This document shows positions 8,358-16,466 of a stretch of DNA of 48,565 nucleotides, one piece after another. Below the pieces are notes generated by a model. That model did not search any database and was not told the origin of the DNA. It worked only from the letters and a program-made list of their open reading frames with translations. Position 1 is the stretch's first letter; every line of letters begins with the position of its first letter. Location: positions 157,813 to 206,377 of the forward strand of contig NZ_LUHJ01000014.1 of assembly GCF_001597745.1 (NCBI RefSeq). Reading direction: 5' to 3'. The DNA is from Anabaena sp. 4-3 (GTDB lineage Bacteria > Cyanobacteriota > Cyanobacteriia > Cyanobacteriales > Nostocaceae). Both the position numbers and the translations under genes were made by a program.

Positions 8358-8999
8358 ATGAAAACCCAAACCTTGTTAAGTCTCGCCTGTTCTCTTTCTG
8401 TTTTAGGTTCTTTAACACTACCCGTTACAGCTCAACCAGTTGCCACTGAACCAACTCAACCCCAGGTAGTCAGCCCAGAAATTAGCATTCCCCAAGATAC
8501 AGCCCTGATTGTCTCATTCCCCGCACCTGTGACTGTAGATGTCGGGCAGAAAAAAGACTATCCTCTGACTGTTCCTTTAGCTAGTGCCATTCAAGATGCT
8601 GAAGGAAATACCATTGCACCAGAAAACACTCCTGTCACCATTGTCTTAAAACCCAGTGAAGGCGGTGCCAAAATTGTTGCTCAATCTATAGTCATCAATG
8701 GCCGCATCGTTGCCATTAAAGCATCTAGCCAAATCATCCCCGGTACTACCATCACCCACAAGCGAGCTAATGACAAAGCTGTAGAAAATGGTTCTATTTG
8801 GGGTAGAATTGGCGGTAGTACCTTGGGTTTCTTCAGCAACGGTGATCCAGATCAGTTTGACCGGGGAGCGATGTTAGGTAGTGCTGTTGGTTTGCTCTCA
8901 GGTTTGCGTTCCGCAGAAAACACCCGTGTTGTGCAGATTCCCCAAAGTAGCGTTTATGTTTTGTCGCTAGAAGCTCCTATCACTTTATCTCTTCGTTAG
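8358..8999 (+). CDS. Exported protein with glycine-zipper-like segment, unknown function
   Basis: 213 residues from ATG 8358, chosen because AAAGGAAGA lies seven bases upstream. The signal peptide (MKTQTLLSLACSLSVLG...) is probably cut after VTAQ near residue 25. A Pro/Thr-rich linker follows, then a beta-rich domain. Near residues 150-180 a Gly-rich segment (WGRIGGSTLGFFSNG, then AMLGSAVGLLSGLRS) resembles a membrane-associating glycine zipper. It probably acts in the periplasm or at the outer membrane. The specific role is unknown. Confidence 0.75.
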   Translation: MKTQTLLSLACSLSVLGSLTLPVTAQPVATEPTQPQVVSPEISIPQDTALIVSFPAPVTVDVGQKKDYPLTVPLASAIQDAEGNTIAPENTPVTIVLKPSEGGAKIVAQSIVINGRIVAIKASSQIIPGTTITHKRANDKAVENGSIWGRIGGSTLGFFSNGDPDQFDRGAMLGSAVGLLSGLRSAENTRVVQIPQSSVYVLSLEAPITLSLR

Positions 9000-9570
9000 T
9001 GACAGGAGACAGGCGTTTACAAGCTTTGTTCAACATCTTCTTTCCCTACCCTTTGGGTTGTCACAGGCTCATGACTGTCTTGTGTCTTGCTGTTAGGGTT
9101 AATCAACAGGTGATAAACTTCCGACAAAATTAGTCTAATTTTGTCTCTCAAACTCACCCTAGCTGAATAAGAAAAGCCAGCTTGGGAAGAATTCAGATAC
9201 AGCCTCAGATGATAGATTGTGCAATCTCATGATAGGTAGGGTTGCATAATTATTCTCACCGCCTTAGCTGTTTGAGTTTTCCTAATGCAGATGTTTTAAC
9301 TTGAGTGTGAAATCAGTATAAAATCATAGGATTTCATTGGGATTGTTATTCAAGCCGCAAAAAAATTCTTTCAATAAATCACCTAATTTCTTATATTAAA
9401 TCTAAGTATTTCTTCAAAGACATAATTAGTCAGTTTAAGTCGAAGTTACTGGGTTAAAACTATTGAACCACAATTTTTTTTAGCTAATAATTGCAGTATG
9501 AGTTAAGCAATACAAGCTTAATCCATACAGATGGTAATGTTTTCACTCAAGTATTTTCGAGGAAAAAACA
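9000..9570. other. AT-rich intergenic region before the double-glycine peptide gene
   Basis: I see no gene, RNA or strong hairpin. The last 250 bases are very AT-rich and should hold the promoter of the peptide gene at 9571. No -35/-10 pair stands out clearly. Confidence 0.45.
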
Positions 9571-9897
9571 ATGGCGAACATTAATGTTTTTGAATCCCAT
9601 AATGTTGGTTCTGAACTGTTTATCGATTCAGAAAACTTTTTGCAAGACCTAAATGATGAAAATGCTATGGCTGTGCAAGGAGGACAAGGTGATGGATTCC
9701 CTCAATATCTTAACTACGGTCAGAAGTTTCTAGAGTATGGCTTGAACGGATTTGCAATCAATAATATTGTATCTATCGTCAAGACATATACTGGTGCCGT
9801 TGGTATGGGAGCTGCTCCTAACGGTAATGGCGGTGCTCCTGCTCCTAACGGTAATGGCGGTGCTCCTGCTCCCGGCGGTAATGGTGGTGCTGAGTAA
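9571..9897 (+). CDS. Double-glycine-leader peptide with repetitive Gly/Asn/Pro/Ala tail
   Basis: 108 residues. An acidic leader of about 38 residues ends in MAVQGG, a typical cleavage site for C39 peptidase exporters. The mature peptide has an amphipathic or hydrophobic middle (FLEYGLNGFAINNIVSIV) and ends in three tandem nonapeptides (APNGNGGAP, APNGNGGAP, APGGNGGAE). These are encoded by three 27-bp DNA repeats at 9814-9894. There are no Cys residues. The leader differs from those of the four peptides at 19204-20591, so it belongs to another subfamily. The only C39 exporter in the window is 11 kb away. A function as secreted bacteriocin or signal is inference. Confidence 0.78.
   Translation: MANINVFESHNVGSELFIDSENFLQDLNDENAMAVQGGQGDGFPQYLNYGQKFLEYGLNGFAINNIVSIVKTYTGAVGMGAAPNGNGGAPAPNGNGGAPAPGGNGGAE
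9814..9894 (+). repeat. Three 27-bp in-frame tandem repeats
   Basis: Units 9814-9840, 9841-9867 and 9868-9894 encode APNGNGGAP-type nonapeptides. The first two units are identical at DNA level and the third has several changes, so copy number may vary between strains. Confidence 0.85.
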
Positions 9898-9916
9898 TAG
9901 ATTGTAATTCGTTGCT

Positions 9917-9952
9917 TAATAGGATTTAGCAACTAAACGCTGAATCCTATTA
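9917..9952 (+). terminator. Hairpin after peptide gene
   Basis: TAATAGGATTTAGC (9917-9930) pairs with GCTGAATCCTATTA (9939-9952): 14 bp including one G-U, loop of 8 nt, beginning 19 bases after the stop. There is no long U-run. It is probably the transcript 3' end. Confidence 0.55.
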
Positions 9953-9965
9953 CATTTCACCCCAT

Positions 9966-10090
9966 CAGGACTTACGCAACTGGCATATTAGTAGGGTGCG
10001 TCAGATATCAAAAATACTTTTATTGACAGCATTTAAACAGTCTGACGCACCCTACAAGACATCTGTAATGTGACACTTGCGTAAGTCCTG
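9966..10090. repeat. Nested inverted-repeat (MITE-like) element, complete copy
   Basis: Outer arms CAGGACTTACGCAA (9966-9979) and TTGCGTAAGTCCTG (10077-10090) are exact reverse complements. Inner arms GTAGGGTGCGTCAGA (9991-10005) and TCTGACGCACCCTAC (10041-10055) are too. The 125-bp unit has no coding capacity and folds into a long hairpin. A half copy lies at 6673-6728. Confidence 0.75.
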
Positions 10091-10096
10091 CCAATG

Positions 10097-10128
10097 ATAG
10101 GATGAATGAAGTGAAGCATTCATTCTAT
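10097..10128. repeat. Hairpin ATAGGATGAATG / CATTCATTCTAT
   Basis: A 12-bp stem with one G-U (10097-10108 with 10117-10128) and an 8-nt loop, directly after the MITE-like element. The remaining 300 bases up to the next gene are AT-rich with no visible gene. Confidence 0.45.
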
Positions 10129-10436
10129 TCAGACTTTGTATTTTGAATATATTAAATTAATGATTTTTCAGATTACCTGAGAAAATTTAGGCTTTTAATT
10201 CAACAAACTTTGATAATTTTACTACGCCCATCTTTTGATGTAACCCATTAGGAATAAATTCCCAACCTACTTGAAATTATAAATCTAACTCCAGACAGAA
10301 TCAAAATAAAATCATATAGAATTAATTTACTAAGTATTAATGTCTGAGACAAAAATATATTAGGTAAATTGAAAGCGATGTATTTCATAACAATTATATA
10401 TCAAGATTTACCAACTAAGTAAAAATTACAGGAGTT

Positions 10437-11033
10437 ATGTCACACACTACTGATCAATTCCCCAATTCTGAAAATGCAGAATCTGCTAGTGGTAAATTGT
10501 TAACGCCTTTTCAACGAAAATCACTGCTGAAGAAATTACAAACTGATTTACAACCAAAATATCGCCGACGTATCGAAATTATGTTGTTGGCAGATCAGGG
10601 AAAATCTCAAACCCAAATTTGTAAAATATTGGGTTGTTCTTACCACATGGCACGATACTGGATTAGTGTAGCAAAAGCTGGTTTAGCCCACCAATGGCAG
10701 GAGCAACCTATAGGTAGACCAAAAAGTGTTAATGAGGAATATCTCCAATGCTTGAAAGATTTGGTAAACCATAGTCCCCGTGAGTATGGCTATCCCTTTC
10801 AAAACTGGACTGCACAATGGTTAAGTAAACATTTAGCCAAAGAAATGGGGATTGCAATTACTGAACGCCACATCAGTCGTCTACTCAAACAAATGGGACT
10901 ATCTACTAAACAAAAAAATCATATCTCTAGACAAGATGCTGACAGTAGACAAGATGCTGAGATTACAATCAAAGACTTGCCACCGCCCTGTGATTCTAAT
11001 TTACAATTAATAGTTAATTTCTTTGTAAATTGA
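10437..11033 (+). CDS. IS630-type helix-turn-helix protein without catalytic domain
   Basis: 198 residues. Residues 20-160 resemble the N-terminal DNA-binding half of IS630/Tc1 transposases. A first helix-turn-helix is around QTQICKILGCSYHMARYWI. A GRP linker follows (PIGRPKSVNEE). A second winged-helix part contains WTAQWLSKHLAKEMG, then ERHISRLLKQMGLSTK. The DDE nuclease domain is absent and the protein ends with a separate 35-residue tail, in one intact frame with an AGGAG site. It is either a truncated transposase or a domesticated regulator. Its position after a double-glycine peptide gene makes a regulatory role plausible, but this is inference. Confidence 0.7.
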   Translation: MSHTTDQFPNSENAESASGKLLTPFQRKSLLKKLQTDLQPKYRRRIEIMLLADQGKSQTQICKILGCSYHMARYWISVAKAGLAHQWQEQPIGRPKSVNEEYLQCLKDLVNHSPREYGYPFQNWTAQWLSKHLAKEMGIAITERHISRLLKQMGLSTKQKNHISRQDADSRQDAEITIKDLPPPCDSNLQLIVNFFVN

Positions 11034-11082
11034 TATCACACTGTCAGGTGTCTATCTGATAGGGGTTTTGAGAAATAGCCTC

Positions 11083-12078
11083 TTACTCTACTGGGTTAAG
11101 TATTTCACATTCCAGAGGATGCAGGATTGTTAAATGAAAATTCTGCCTATTTTCTGCTTGCAAATACTGTTGCTGTAAGGGTTGCCATTGTTGCCACCAC
11201 TGAACACGATTGGCGGCTAACAAACTCGCAAATGTCGGTAATTTAGTTTGAATTTCTGACTTGAATACATCCCTCAGCCACTCATCCATCACTACACTAT
11301 CTTGAATATTGCCCAAAATGTCTTGAATACTTTTGATATCTGCAATGTAAGCTGAGTAAGACTCACCATATAACTCGGTAAATAGTTCCATTTGGTAGCG
11401 CATCCGCTTGGCTTGTTTTCGTAAATCGTGGATGATTTCGCCGTGAGTTGTCAATTGTTTTTCTATATCTTCTGGTGTGGAGTCGGTATAGATTTTCACT
11501 TGAGAATCAAGGAGATGAGTACCTACTAATAATCCTGGATGCAGCAAGAAACTACTGACTTCAGGTAAAAGTAAGTCTGGTAGTACCTGCTGAATAGGGA
11601 TAGATGCTAATGGTTTATAAGTTGGTGTTTCTAACCAATCTTCTAAAGTTTGTTTGAAAGACTTATAAGCATCATCCTTGAGTGTTGTCAGGGTTTTAGT
11701 TAGTGCATCTTCACGCTGTTTAGCTAAAGCACTAAAAGCTTTTTGCAGAGATTTCTGTTCTTTAGGAGGTAAATTTGGTTGATAAAGGGTTTCTAAATTT
11801 TGCTTTAATACGTCTAAATCACGCAGATTACCGAGGCGACGAGCAATTTTACCTATATTTTTATCACTGGCTGGCTTAGGTAAGTTTAGTACAATCTCAA
11901 ATCTACTAATAGCTGTGCGTAAACGACGCATTCCTACCCGCATTTGGTGTAATGCTTCTGGGTCTTCATCTTTCTTAACAGGTTTTTCCCATTTGATAAT
12001 TTTACTAAAGTGTTTTTTCATAGCCTGATAGGCGTATTCTCCTAGAGTTTTTACTGTAGGATTTGTATCTAAATTCAT
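11083..12078 (-). CDS. CHAD domain protein
   Basis: 331 residues made mostly of the helical CHAD domain (conserved histidine alpha-helical domain), which binds inorganic polyphosphate through conserved His and Arg/Lys residues. The marks are LHQMRVGMRRLRTAISRF near residue 45, the RRLGNLRDLDVL segment near 85, HDLRKQAKRMRYQMELF near 215 and IQDILGNIQDSVV near 250. No CYTH triphosphatase domain is fused. It is divergent from the DUF3616 gene, with a shared 264-bp promoter region. Polyphosphate-granule association is known for the family; the exact role here is not. Confidence 0.85.
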   Translation of the reverse strand: MNLDTNPTVKTLGEYAYQAMKKHFSKIIKWEKPVKKDEDPEALHQMRVGMRRLRTAISRFEIVLNLPKPASDKNIGKIARRLGNLRDLDVLKQNLETLYQPNLPPKEQKSLQKAFSALAKQREDALTKTLTTLKDDAYKSFKQTLEDWLETPTYKPLASIPIQQVLPDLLLPEVSSFLLHPGLLVGTHLLDSQVKIYTDSTPEDIEKQLTTHGEIIHDLRKQAKRMRYQMELFTELYGESYSAYIADIKSIQDILGNIQDSVVMDEWLRDVFKSEIQTKLPTFASLLAANRVQWWQQWQPLQQQYLQAENRQNFHLTILHPLECEILNPVE

Positions 12079-12342
12079 AGATATTAGTCATTATTTACTT
12101 AGTTTATTGCATAATAACATTAGTTGAAAAATCCATCTATCCTTTGAGAGTTATTTTTTATATTATGCTCGCAATTAAGAAGTGATATCAATCTGGACAG
12201 TTATGTAGCTGAGAAAAATATGCAATTGCTGTGATAGCTATGAACTATTAGTTATTTAAGATATGATTAAGTCTTTTTTGTATAGTGATGAACTAATTAA
12301 AATAGTAGGATTAATATTTGTGAATTAAAGAGAGTAGTCAAC

Positions 12343-13410
12343 ATGGCAATCTCAAATTTAATCAAGCAATGTGTCCTGAGATTTAGCGCGAGTTTTCAAG
12401 AACACAGACAAGACCTTTCCGCAGTCAGACTAACTCAAAGTCAGTATTTATGGTTGGGTTCGGATGAGACGGCAACAATTGAGCGGTTATCTGTGGCTGA
12501 TGGTGAGCAATTTACCAACCATAAACAATTTCGTGTAACTGAATTTATTGATTTACCTGCGTCAGAGGATGAGGAAATTGATATTGAAGGTTTAGCTTAT
12601 GACGATTATTATTTATGGTTAGTTGGTTCTCATAGCTACAAGCGTAAAAAACCTAAGCCTGATAAAAGTGATGCCAAAAATATTGCGAGGTTAGCTAAAA
12701 TTGAATCAGAACACAACCGCTATGTTTTAGCCAAAATTCCCTTAGTCGATGGAGAATTAATTAAGTCTTGTCCACATCCTGAGAAACCAAAAGAGCAGTT
12801 AAGCGCAGCCAAATTAAAGTTAACTAAAGATAGTAATATCCTGATGGCGGCTTTAGCAGATGACCCACATTTAGGAAGTTTTATAAAAGCTGGGATTCCT
12901 GGAAAAGATAATGGTTTAGATATCGAAGGTTTAGCCGTTTATCAAGGACGAGTTTTTTTAGGTTTGCGTGGCCCAGTATTGCGGGGTTGGGCGATAATTT
13001 TGGAACTGGAATTAAAAAATTATCAGCCTGATTTATTGAAACTAAAAGAAATAGGAGAGGGGAAACAAGAGTATAAAAAGCATTTTGTTTGGTTGAATGG
13101 TTTGGGTATTAGAGATTTATGTTGGCATGGGGAAGACTTGTTAATTTTGGCTGGCCCAACTATGGATTTAGATGGGGTAGTGCAAGTTTATCGTTTAAAA
13201 GATGGGGTGAAGTTGCAAGAAAATATTCTCAATACTCCAGAGTTGGTGCAAGAAATTCCGCATGGCGATCGCAATGATCGGGCGGAAGGAATTACTTTAT
13301 TTGAGGATATCTCTGGAGTACCGTCACTACTGGTAGTTTATGACTCTCCCGCCCCGAATCGGCTAGTGGGTGACGACAGCGTGATTGCTGATGTTTTTCA
13401 GTTGGGTTAG
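12343..13410 (+). CDS. DUF3616 family protein
   Basis: 355 residues with the pattern of the DUF3616 family: repeated beta-rich segments such as YLWLGSDETATIERL near 38, DIEGLAYDDYYLWLVGSHS near 80, GLDIEGLAVYQGRVFLGLRGPV near 190 and HGDRNDRAEGITLF near 305. This suggests a beta-propeller-like, probably cytoplasmic protein, since no signal peptide is seen. Function is unknown. The stop codon overlaps the stop of the convergent ferredoxin gene by four bases (TTAG), so the two transcripts must overlap. Confidence 0.8.
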   Translation: MAISNLIKQCVLRFSASFQEHRQDLSAVRLTQSQYLWLGSDETATIERLSVADGEQFTNHKQFRVTEFIDLPASEDEEIDIEGLAYDDYYLWLVGSHSYKRKKPKPDKSDAKNIARLAKIESEHNRYVLAKIPLVDGELIKSCPHPEKPKEQLSAAKLKLTKDSNILMAALADDPHLGSFIKAGIPGKDNGLDIEGLAVYQGRVFLGLRGPVLRGWAIILELELKNYQPDLLKLKEIGEGKQEYKKHFVWLNGLGIRDLCWHGEDLLILAGPTMDLDGVVQVYRLKDGVKLQENILNTPELVQEIPHGDRNDRAEGITLFEDISGVPSLLVVYDSPAPNRLVGDDSVIADVFQLG

Positions 13411-13811
13411 AGGTTAGTTGAGATTGCTTGTACTGGACAGGTAGGAATACACTGCTCACAGACAATGCAACGCGATCGCGTGAATGTCAGTTTATAGGTT
13501 TCTGGGTGGAGAGTCAGGGCTTCTGTAGGACAAACCCCAGTACATAAGCCACAGTGAACACACAAATCTTCATCAATGACAATTTCCCCCAAGCTGAAGG
13601 AAACGTTGATATGTCGCGATCGCATCCACTCAATCGCTGCATCCAACTGATCAATATCTCCTGATAATTCTACGACCAGCTTACCAATTTGATTAGGCGC
13701 AACTTGAGCGCGAATAATATTCGCAGCAACATTGAAATCTTTAGCCAGCACATAAGTCACTGGCATCTGGATTGCACGTTTGGGAAAGGTGAGAGTAACT
13801 CGTTTTTTCAC
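13407..13811 (-). CDS. NIL-domain 4Fe-4S ferredoxin
   Basis: 134 residues. The N-terminal half (1-75) is a NIL-type ligand-binding domain related to the regulatory domain of methionine ABC transporters. The C-terminal half carries two 4Fe-4S motifs, CVHCGLCTGVCP near 85 and CIVCEQCIPTCP near 114. This domain pairing occurs widely in cyanobacteria and in homocysteine/sulfur-related proteins. A role in sulfur or methionine metabolism is plausible but not shown here. The start is followed by a conserved beta strand (RVTLTFP). Confidence 0.88.
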   Translation of the reverse strand: MKKRVTLTFPKRAIQMPVTYVLAKDFNVAANIIRAQVAPNQIGKLVVELSGDIDQLDAAIEWMRSRHINVSFSLGEIVIDEDLCVHCGLCTGVCPTEALTLHPETYKLTFTRSRCIVCEQCIPTCPVQAISTNL

Positions 13812-13890
13812 AGATTTCAGCAGAGACTTTCATCTCAATGATAGTCAAGGGTGGGGACTGGGGATTGGGGACTGGGGATTGGGGATATAT

Positions 13891-13918
13891 GTAGAGACTA
13901 AGCATGCTTAGTCTCTAC
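13891..13918. repeat. 28-bp palindrome family, copy 1
   Basis: A perfect palindrome of 28 bp with outer arms GTAGAGAC and GTCTCTAC and inner sequence TAAGCATGCTTA. It stands next to tandem GGGGACTGGGGATT repeats (13855-13886). Related copies are at 14685, 18790, 23046 and 35392. Confidence 0.8.
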
Positions 13919-14006
13919 AAGTCAATAGTTAGTTGTGATTCCGCTTCCTCGGCTCACCTCAGTTAAACTAAAAGAGAAATTACTTAATATCATTTAATAA
14001 AATGTT

Positions 14007-14585
14007 ATGACTACAAATTCACCAGCGAAGCCGGAAACTACTGTTGGGACTAGATTGAGAAATTTTTTGATAGTGATAGTAGCGATCGCTCTCAGCGTTG
14101 CCTTATTCTTAGGACTGCGGGCTGAAAAAACTTCTGTTTCCCTTGCCAGTTTAGAAGAAACATCCACACCCTTAGAAGTAGCGACTACCAACGGTAAACC
14201 CTCACTTGTAGAGTTTTATGCTAATTGGTGTACTGTCTGTCAAAAAATGGCCCCTGATATTGCCGAATTAGAACAACAGTATGCTGACAAGGTGAATTTT
14301 GTCATGCTGAACGTAGATAATACCAAGTGGTTGCCTGAGATGCTGAAATATCGAGTTGATGGTATTCCCCACTTTGTATTTTTAGATCAAGAAGGGGAAA
14401 CTGTGGCTCAAGCTATAGGTGATCAACCTCATACAATTATGGGCAGTAATTTAGAAGCTTTGGTGACTGGTTCATCTTTGCCCTATGCTCAAGCCAGTGG
14501 TAAAGTTTCTCAATTCTCAGCACCAGTGTCACCCACATCTAGCCAAGATGATCCCCGTAGTCATGGGAGTCAGGTAGTTAATTAG
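14007..14585 (+). CDS. txlA: Membrane-anchored thioredoxin-like protein (TxlA/HCF164 type)
   Basis: 192 residues. One N-terminal membrane helix (about 15-34, FLIVIVAIALSVALFLGL) anchors a thioredoxin fold with the active site NWCTVCQ near 73-79 and the cis-Pro segment VDGIPHFVFLD near 115. This is the layout of TxlA and of plant HCF164, which pass reductant across the thylakoid membrane for cytochrome and photosystem assembly. The C-terminal 40 residues are Ser/Pro-rich and probably disordered. The start ATG precedes the anchor directly. It is monocistronic. Confidence 0.85.
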   Translation: MTTNSPAKPETTVGTRLRNFLIVIVAIALSVALFLGLRAEKTSVSLASLEETSTPLEVATTNGKPSLVEFYANWCTVCQKMAPDIAELEQQYADKVNFVMLNVDNTKWLPEMLKYRVDGIPHFVFLDQEGETVAQAIGDQPHTIMGSNLEALVTGSSLPYAQASGKVSQFSAPVSPTSSQDDPRSHGSQVVN

Positions 14586-14684
14586 GGGAATGAGGGGGAC
14601 AAATCAATTCAAAATTCAAAATTCAAAATTCAAAATTCAAAATTCAAGAATCCTTGGGAAATGGGGATAACTAACTATTGTTTT

Positions 14685-14712
14685 GTAGAGACGTTGCATG
14701 CAACGTCTCTAC
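14685..14712. repeat. 28-bp palindrome family, copy 2
   Basis: A perfect 28-bp palindrome: outer arms GTAGAGAC/GTCTCTAC, inner GTTGCATGCAAC. It is flanked by tandem AAATTC-type repeats (14607-14646) and CAGTACC-type repeats (14722-14750). It is identical to the copy at 23046. Confidence 0.85.
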
Positions 14713-14766
14713 ATATATCCCTAGTACCCAGTACCCAGTACCCAGTACCCAATCCCCAGTCCCCTA

Positions 14767-15327
14767 TTATTTAAACCTGGGATATTGGGGACGGCAAGGA
14801 GTACCCCAACAGACTTGTCCGGCAGGTAGATCAGAAAAGACACTACTACGCGCGCCAATGACGGCATTAGAACCAATCTGCACTCCAGGCCCGACAAAGC
14901 AATCTGTGGCTAACCATACGCCGTTACCAATGGTGATGCTGGCTATTTTCAAGCCAAAGGCAGGATCATAAATATCATGGCTACCAGTGCATAAATAACT
15001 TTTTTGAGAAACTACGCTGTGTTCACCGATATAAATCTCATCTAAGCTGTAGAAAACTACATCGTCACCAATCCAGCAATAATCGCCGATGGTGACTTTC
15101 CAGGGGTAGGTAAAACGTGCAGTCGGTCGAATGACTACGCCTTTGCCGATACGCGCCCCAAATAATCGTAATATCGAGCAACGCAGACTATTAAACGGGT
15201 GGAGAGTCAAAGGAAAAGCGATCGCCTGTACAAACCACCATAGTAAAACATACCAACCAGGCCGCCCCCTATCAAACCCAGATTGGTCATATTTGCGTAA
15301 ATCTACAAAGGATTGGTCATTAGTCAT
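14767..15327 (-). CDS. hpsU: HpsU-like hexapeptide acetyltransferase
   Basis: 186 residues of the WcaF-type left-handed beta-helix acyltransferase family, which O-acetylates sugars of exported polysaccharide using acetyl-CoA. Visible are the LRLFGARIGKGVVIRP entry, imperfect hexapeptide repeats (VTIGDYCWIGDDVVFYSLDEIYIG and later ITIGNGVWLATDCFVG, cited in parts) and the active-site CTGSHDI. It closely resembles what I recall of cyanobacterial HpsU, of the hormogonium polysaccharide pathway. The start ATG lies inside a heptamer repeat tract and an in-frame stop lies just upstream, so it is the only possible ATG. The glycosyltransferase gene lies 100 bases upstream on the same strand. Confidence 0.82.
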   Translation of the reverse strand: MTNDQSFVDLRKYDQSGFDRGRPGWYVLLWWFVQAIAFPLTLHPFNSLRCSILRLFGARIGKGVVIRPTARFTYPWKVTIGDYCWIGDDVVFYSLDEIYIGEHSVVSQKSYLCTGSHDIYDPAFGLKIASITIGNGVWLATDCFVGPGVQIGSNAVIGARSSVFSDLPAGQVCWGTPCRPQYPRFK

Positions 15328-15424
15328 TAGTTATTAGTCATTAGTTATTAGTCATTAGTTATTAGTTATTAGTCATCCCCCTCATCCCCCTCATCTCCCT
15401 CATCTCCCTCATCTCCCTCATCTC
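15320..15424. repeat. Short tandem repeats between acetyltransferase and glycosyltransferase genes
   Basis: Two adjoining tracts: heptamers of TTAGTCA/TTAGTTA (15320-15373), then CTCATCTCC-type 9-mers (15374-15424). Such STRR tracts are common in Nostocales. The first tract reaches into the 5' end of the acetyltransferase gene. Confidence 0.85.
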
Positions 15425-15426
15425 CC

Positions 15427-16359
15427 CTACTTCCGCTTATTGGTGAATAGGAGATTTTGAATAACGGCGTTTAAATAACCTACTTGACCATAGGCATAAA
15501 CAAGGTTATCAAAGCTTTGGGCTGGATTATTATAATACTTCATTGCTTTATATAAGCCCCGTATAAATCTCTCACCACCGATTTTAAATTGACCAATCCC
15601 TGCTTTACCTGCGAGTTGCTCACGGTAGCATTCGCTGATACCTTGCCACCAACTGCGGTTGAAAAACCAAGAGCGGTTGATGCGTTCTGGGGCGACGTTG
15701 TGAGCTACTAAGGCTTGGGGAATATACGCAACTTGCCAACCACGATTGAGTGCTAATTCTGTCATTTGTAGTTCTTCATTAGACAGGAGGTTTTTGCCGA
15801 CTCTACCCAGTGCAGGATCAAAACCTCCTATGTCTTCTAGAAAACTGCGGCGGATGGAGTAGTTCAAGCCTCTGGGGGTTAAGCCTGGTTGTTGGATGTA
15901 TGTCAGGCTGTCGCCTAAATCATAGGCTCCCAAATTCCCGGCTAAGGCAGGAGATAGCCATTGAGGAGGTTCAACACCAGCTGGCCATAAGAGGGTAACT
16001 TTACCACCGGCGATCGCTAGCTGGGAATTAGTTTGATAAGTGTCATACAATACTTGTAGCCAGTGGGGAGTCGCCACGGCATCATCATCTAAATATGCCA
16101 AGATTTCCGCTTGAGCCACTCTTGCGCCTGTGTTCCGGGCTACGGATAATCCCAGCGTAGATTCAAATACATACTTGAAGCGGGAATTACTAGCTCTTTG
16201 TTCTGCTACTTCACGGGTGCGATCGCTTGACCCATTATCCACTACTACAACTTCAAACTCACCAGCAAATTCTTGCGCCAACAGGCTATCTATCGCTGCA
16301 CCTAAATAATTATCCCGATTGTGAGTGCATATTATAGCAGATATTTTAATTTCTGACAT
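15427..16359 (-). CDS. Family 2 glycosyltransferase
   Basis: 310 residues with a GT-A fold. It begins with ISAIICTHNRDNYL, has VVVDNGSSDRT near 38, the metal-binding AYLDDDAVATPHW near 90, an acceptor segment with RRSFLEDIGGFDPALGR near 175 and the LSNEELQMTELALNRGW motif near 195. It probably transfers a sugar to a lipid-linked or extracellular polysaccharide precursor. It lies upstream of an HpsU-like acetyltransferase and is likely co-transcribed with it, so hormogonium or other exopolysaccharide synthesis is a reasonable inference. I cannot assign a specific hps letter. Confidence 0.85.
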   Translation of the reverse strand: MSEIKISAIICTHNRDNYLGAAIDSLLAQEFAGEFEVVVVDNGSSDRTREVAEQRASNSRFKYVFESTLGLSVARNTGARVAQAEILAYLDDDAVATPHWLQVLYDTYQTNSQLAIAGGKVTLLWPAGVEPPQWLSPALAGNLGAYDLGDSLTYIQQPGLTPRGLNYSIRRSFLEDIGGFDPALGRVGKNLLSNEELQMTELALNRGWQVAYIPQALVAHNVAPERINRSWFFNRSWWQGISECYREQLAGKAGIGQFKIGGERFIRGLYKAMKYYNNPAQSFDNLVYAYGQVGYLNAVIQNLLFTNKRK

Positions 16360-16390
16360 ATTAATTTAGGGAATAGAAATTAGAATGTAG

Positions 16391-16411
16391 GGGTTTAGCA
16401 ATGCTAAACCC
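16391..16411. repeat. Small palindrome GGGTTTAGC / GCTAAACCC
   Basis: A perfect 9-bp stem with a 3-nt loop between the glycosyltransferase gene and the next reverse-strand gene. It could end the upstream transcript on the minus strand or be a dispersed palindrome. Confidence 0.45.
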
Positions 16412-16466
16412 TCACCGGAGTAGAGAATACAGTGGAAATATCTACTGTTAGTGATCACCTCCTACC

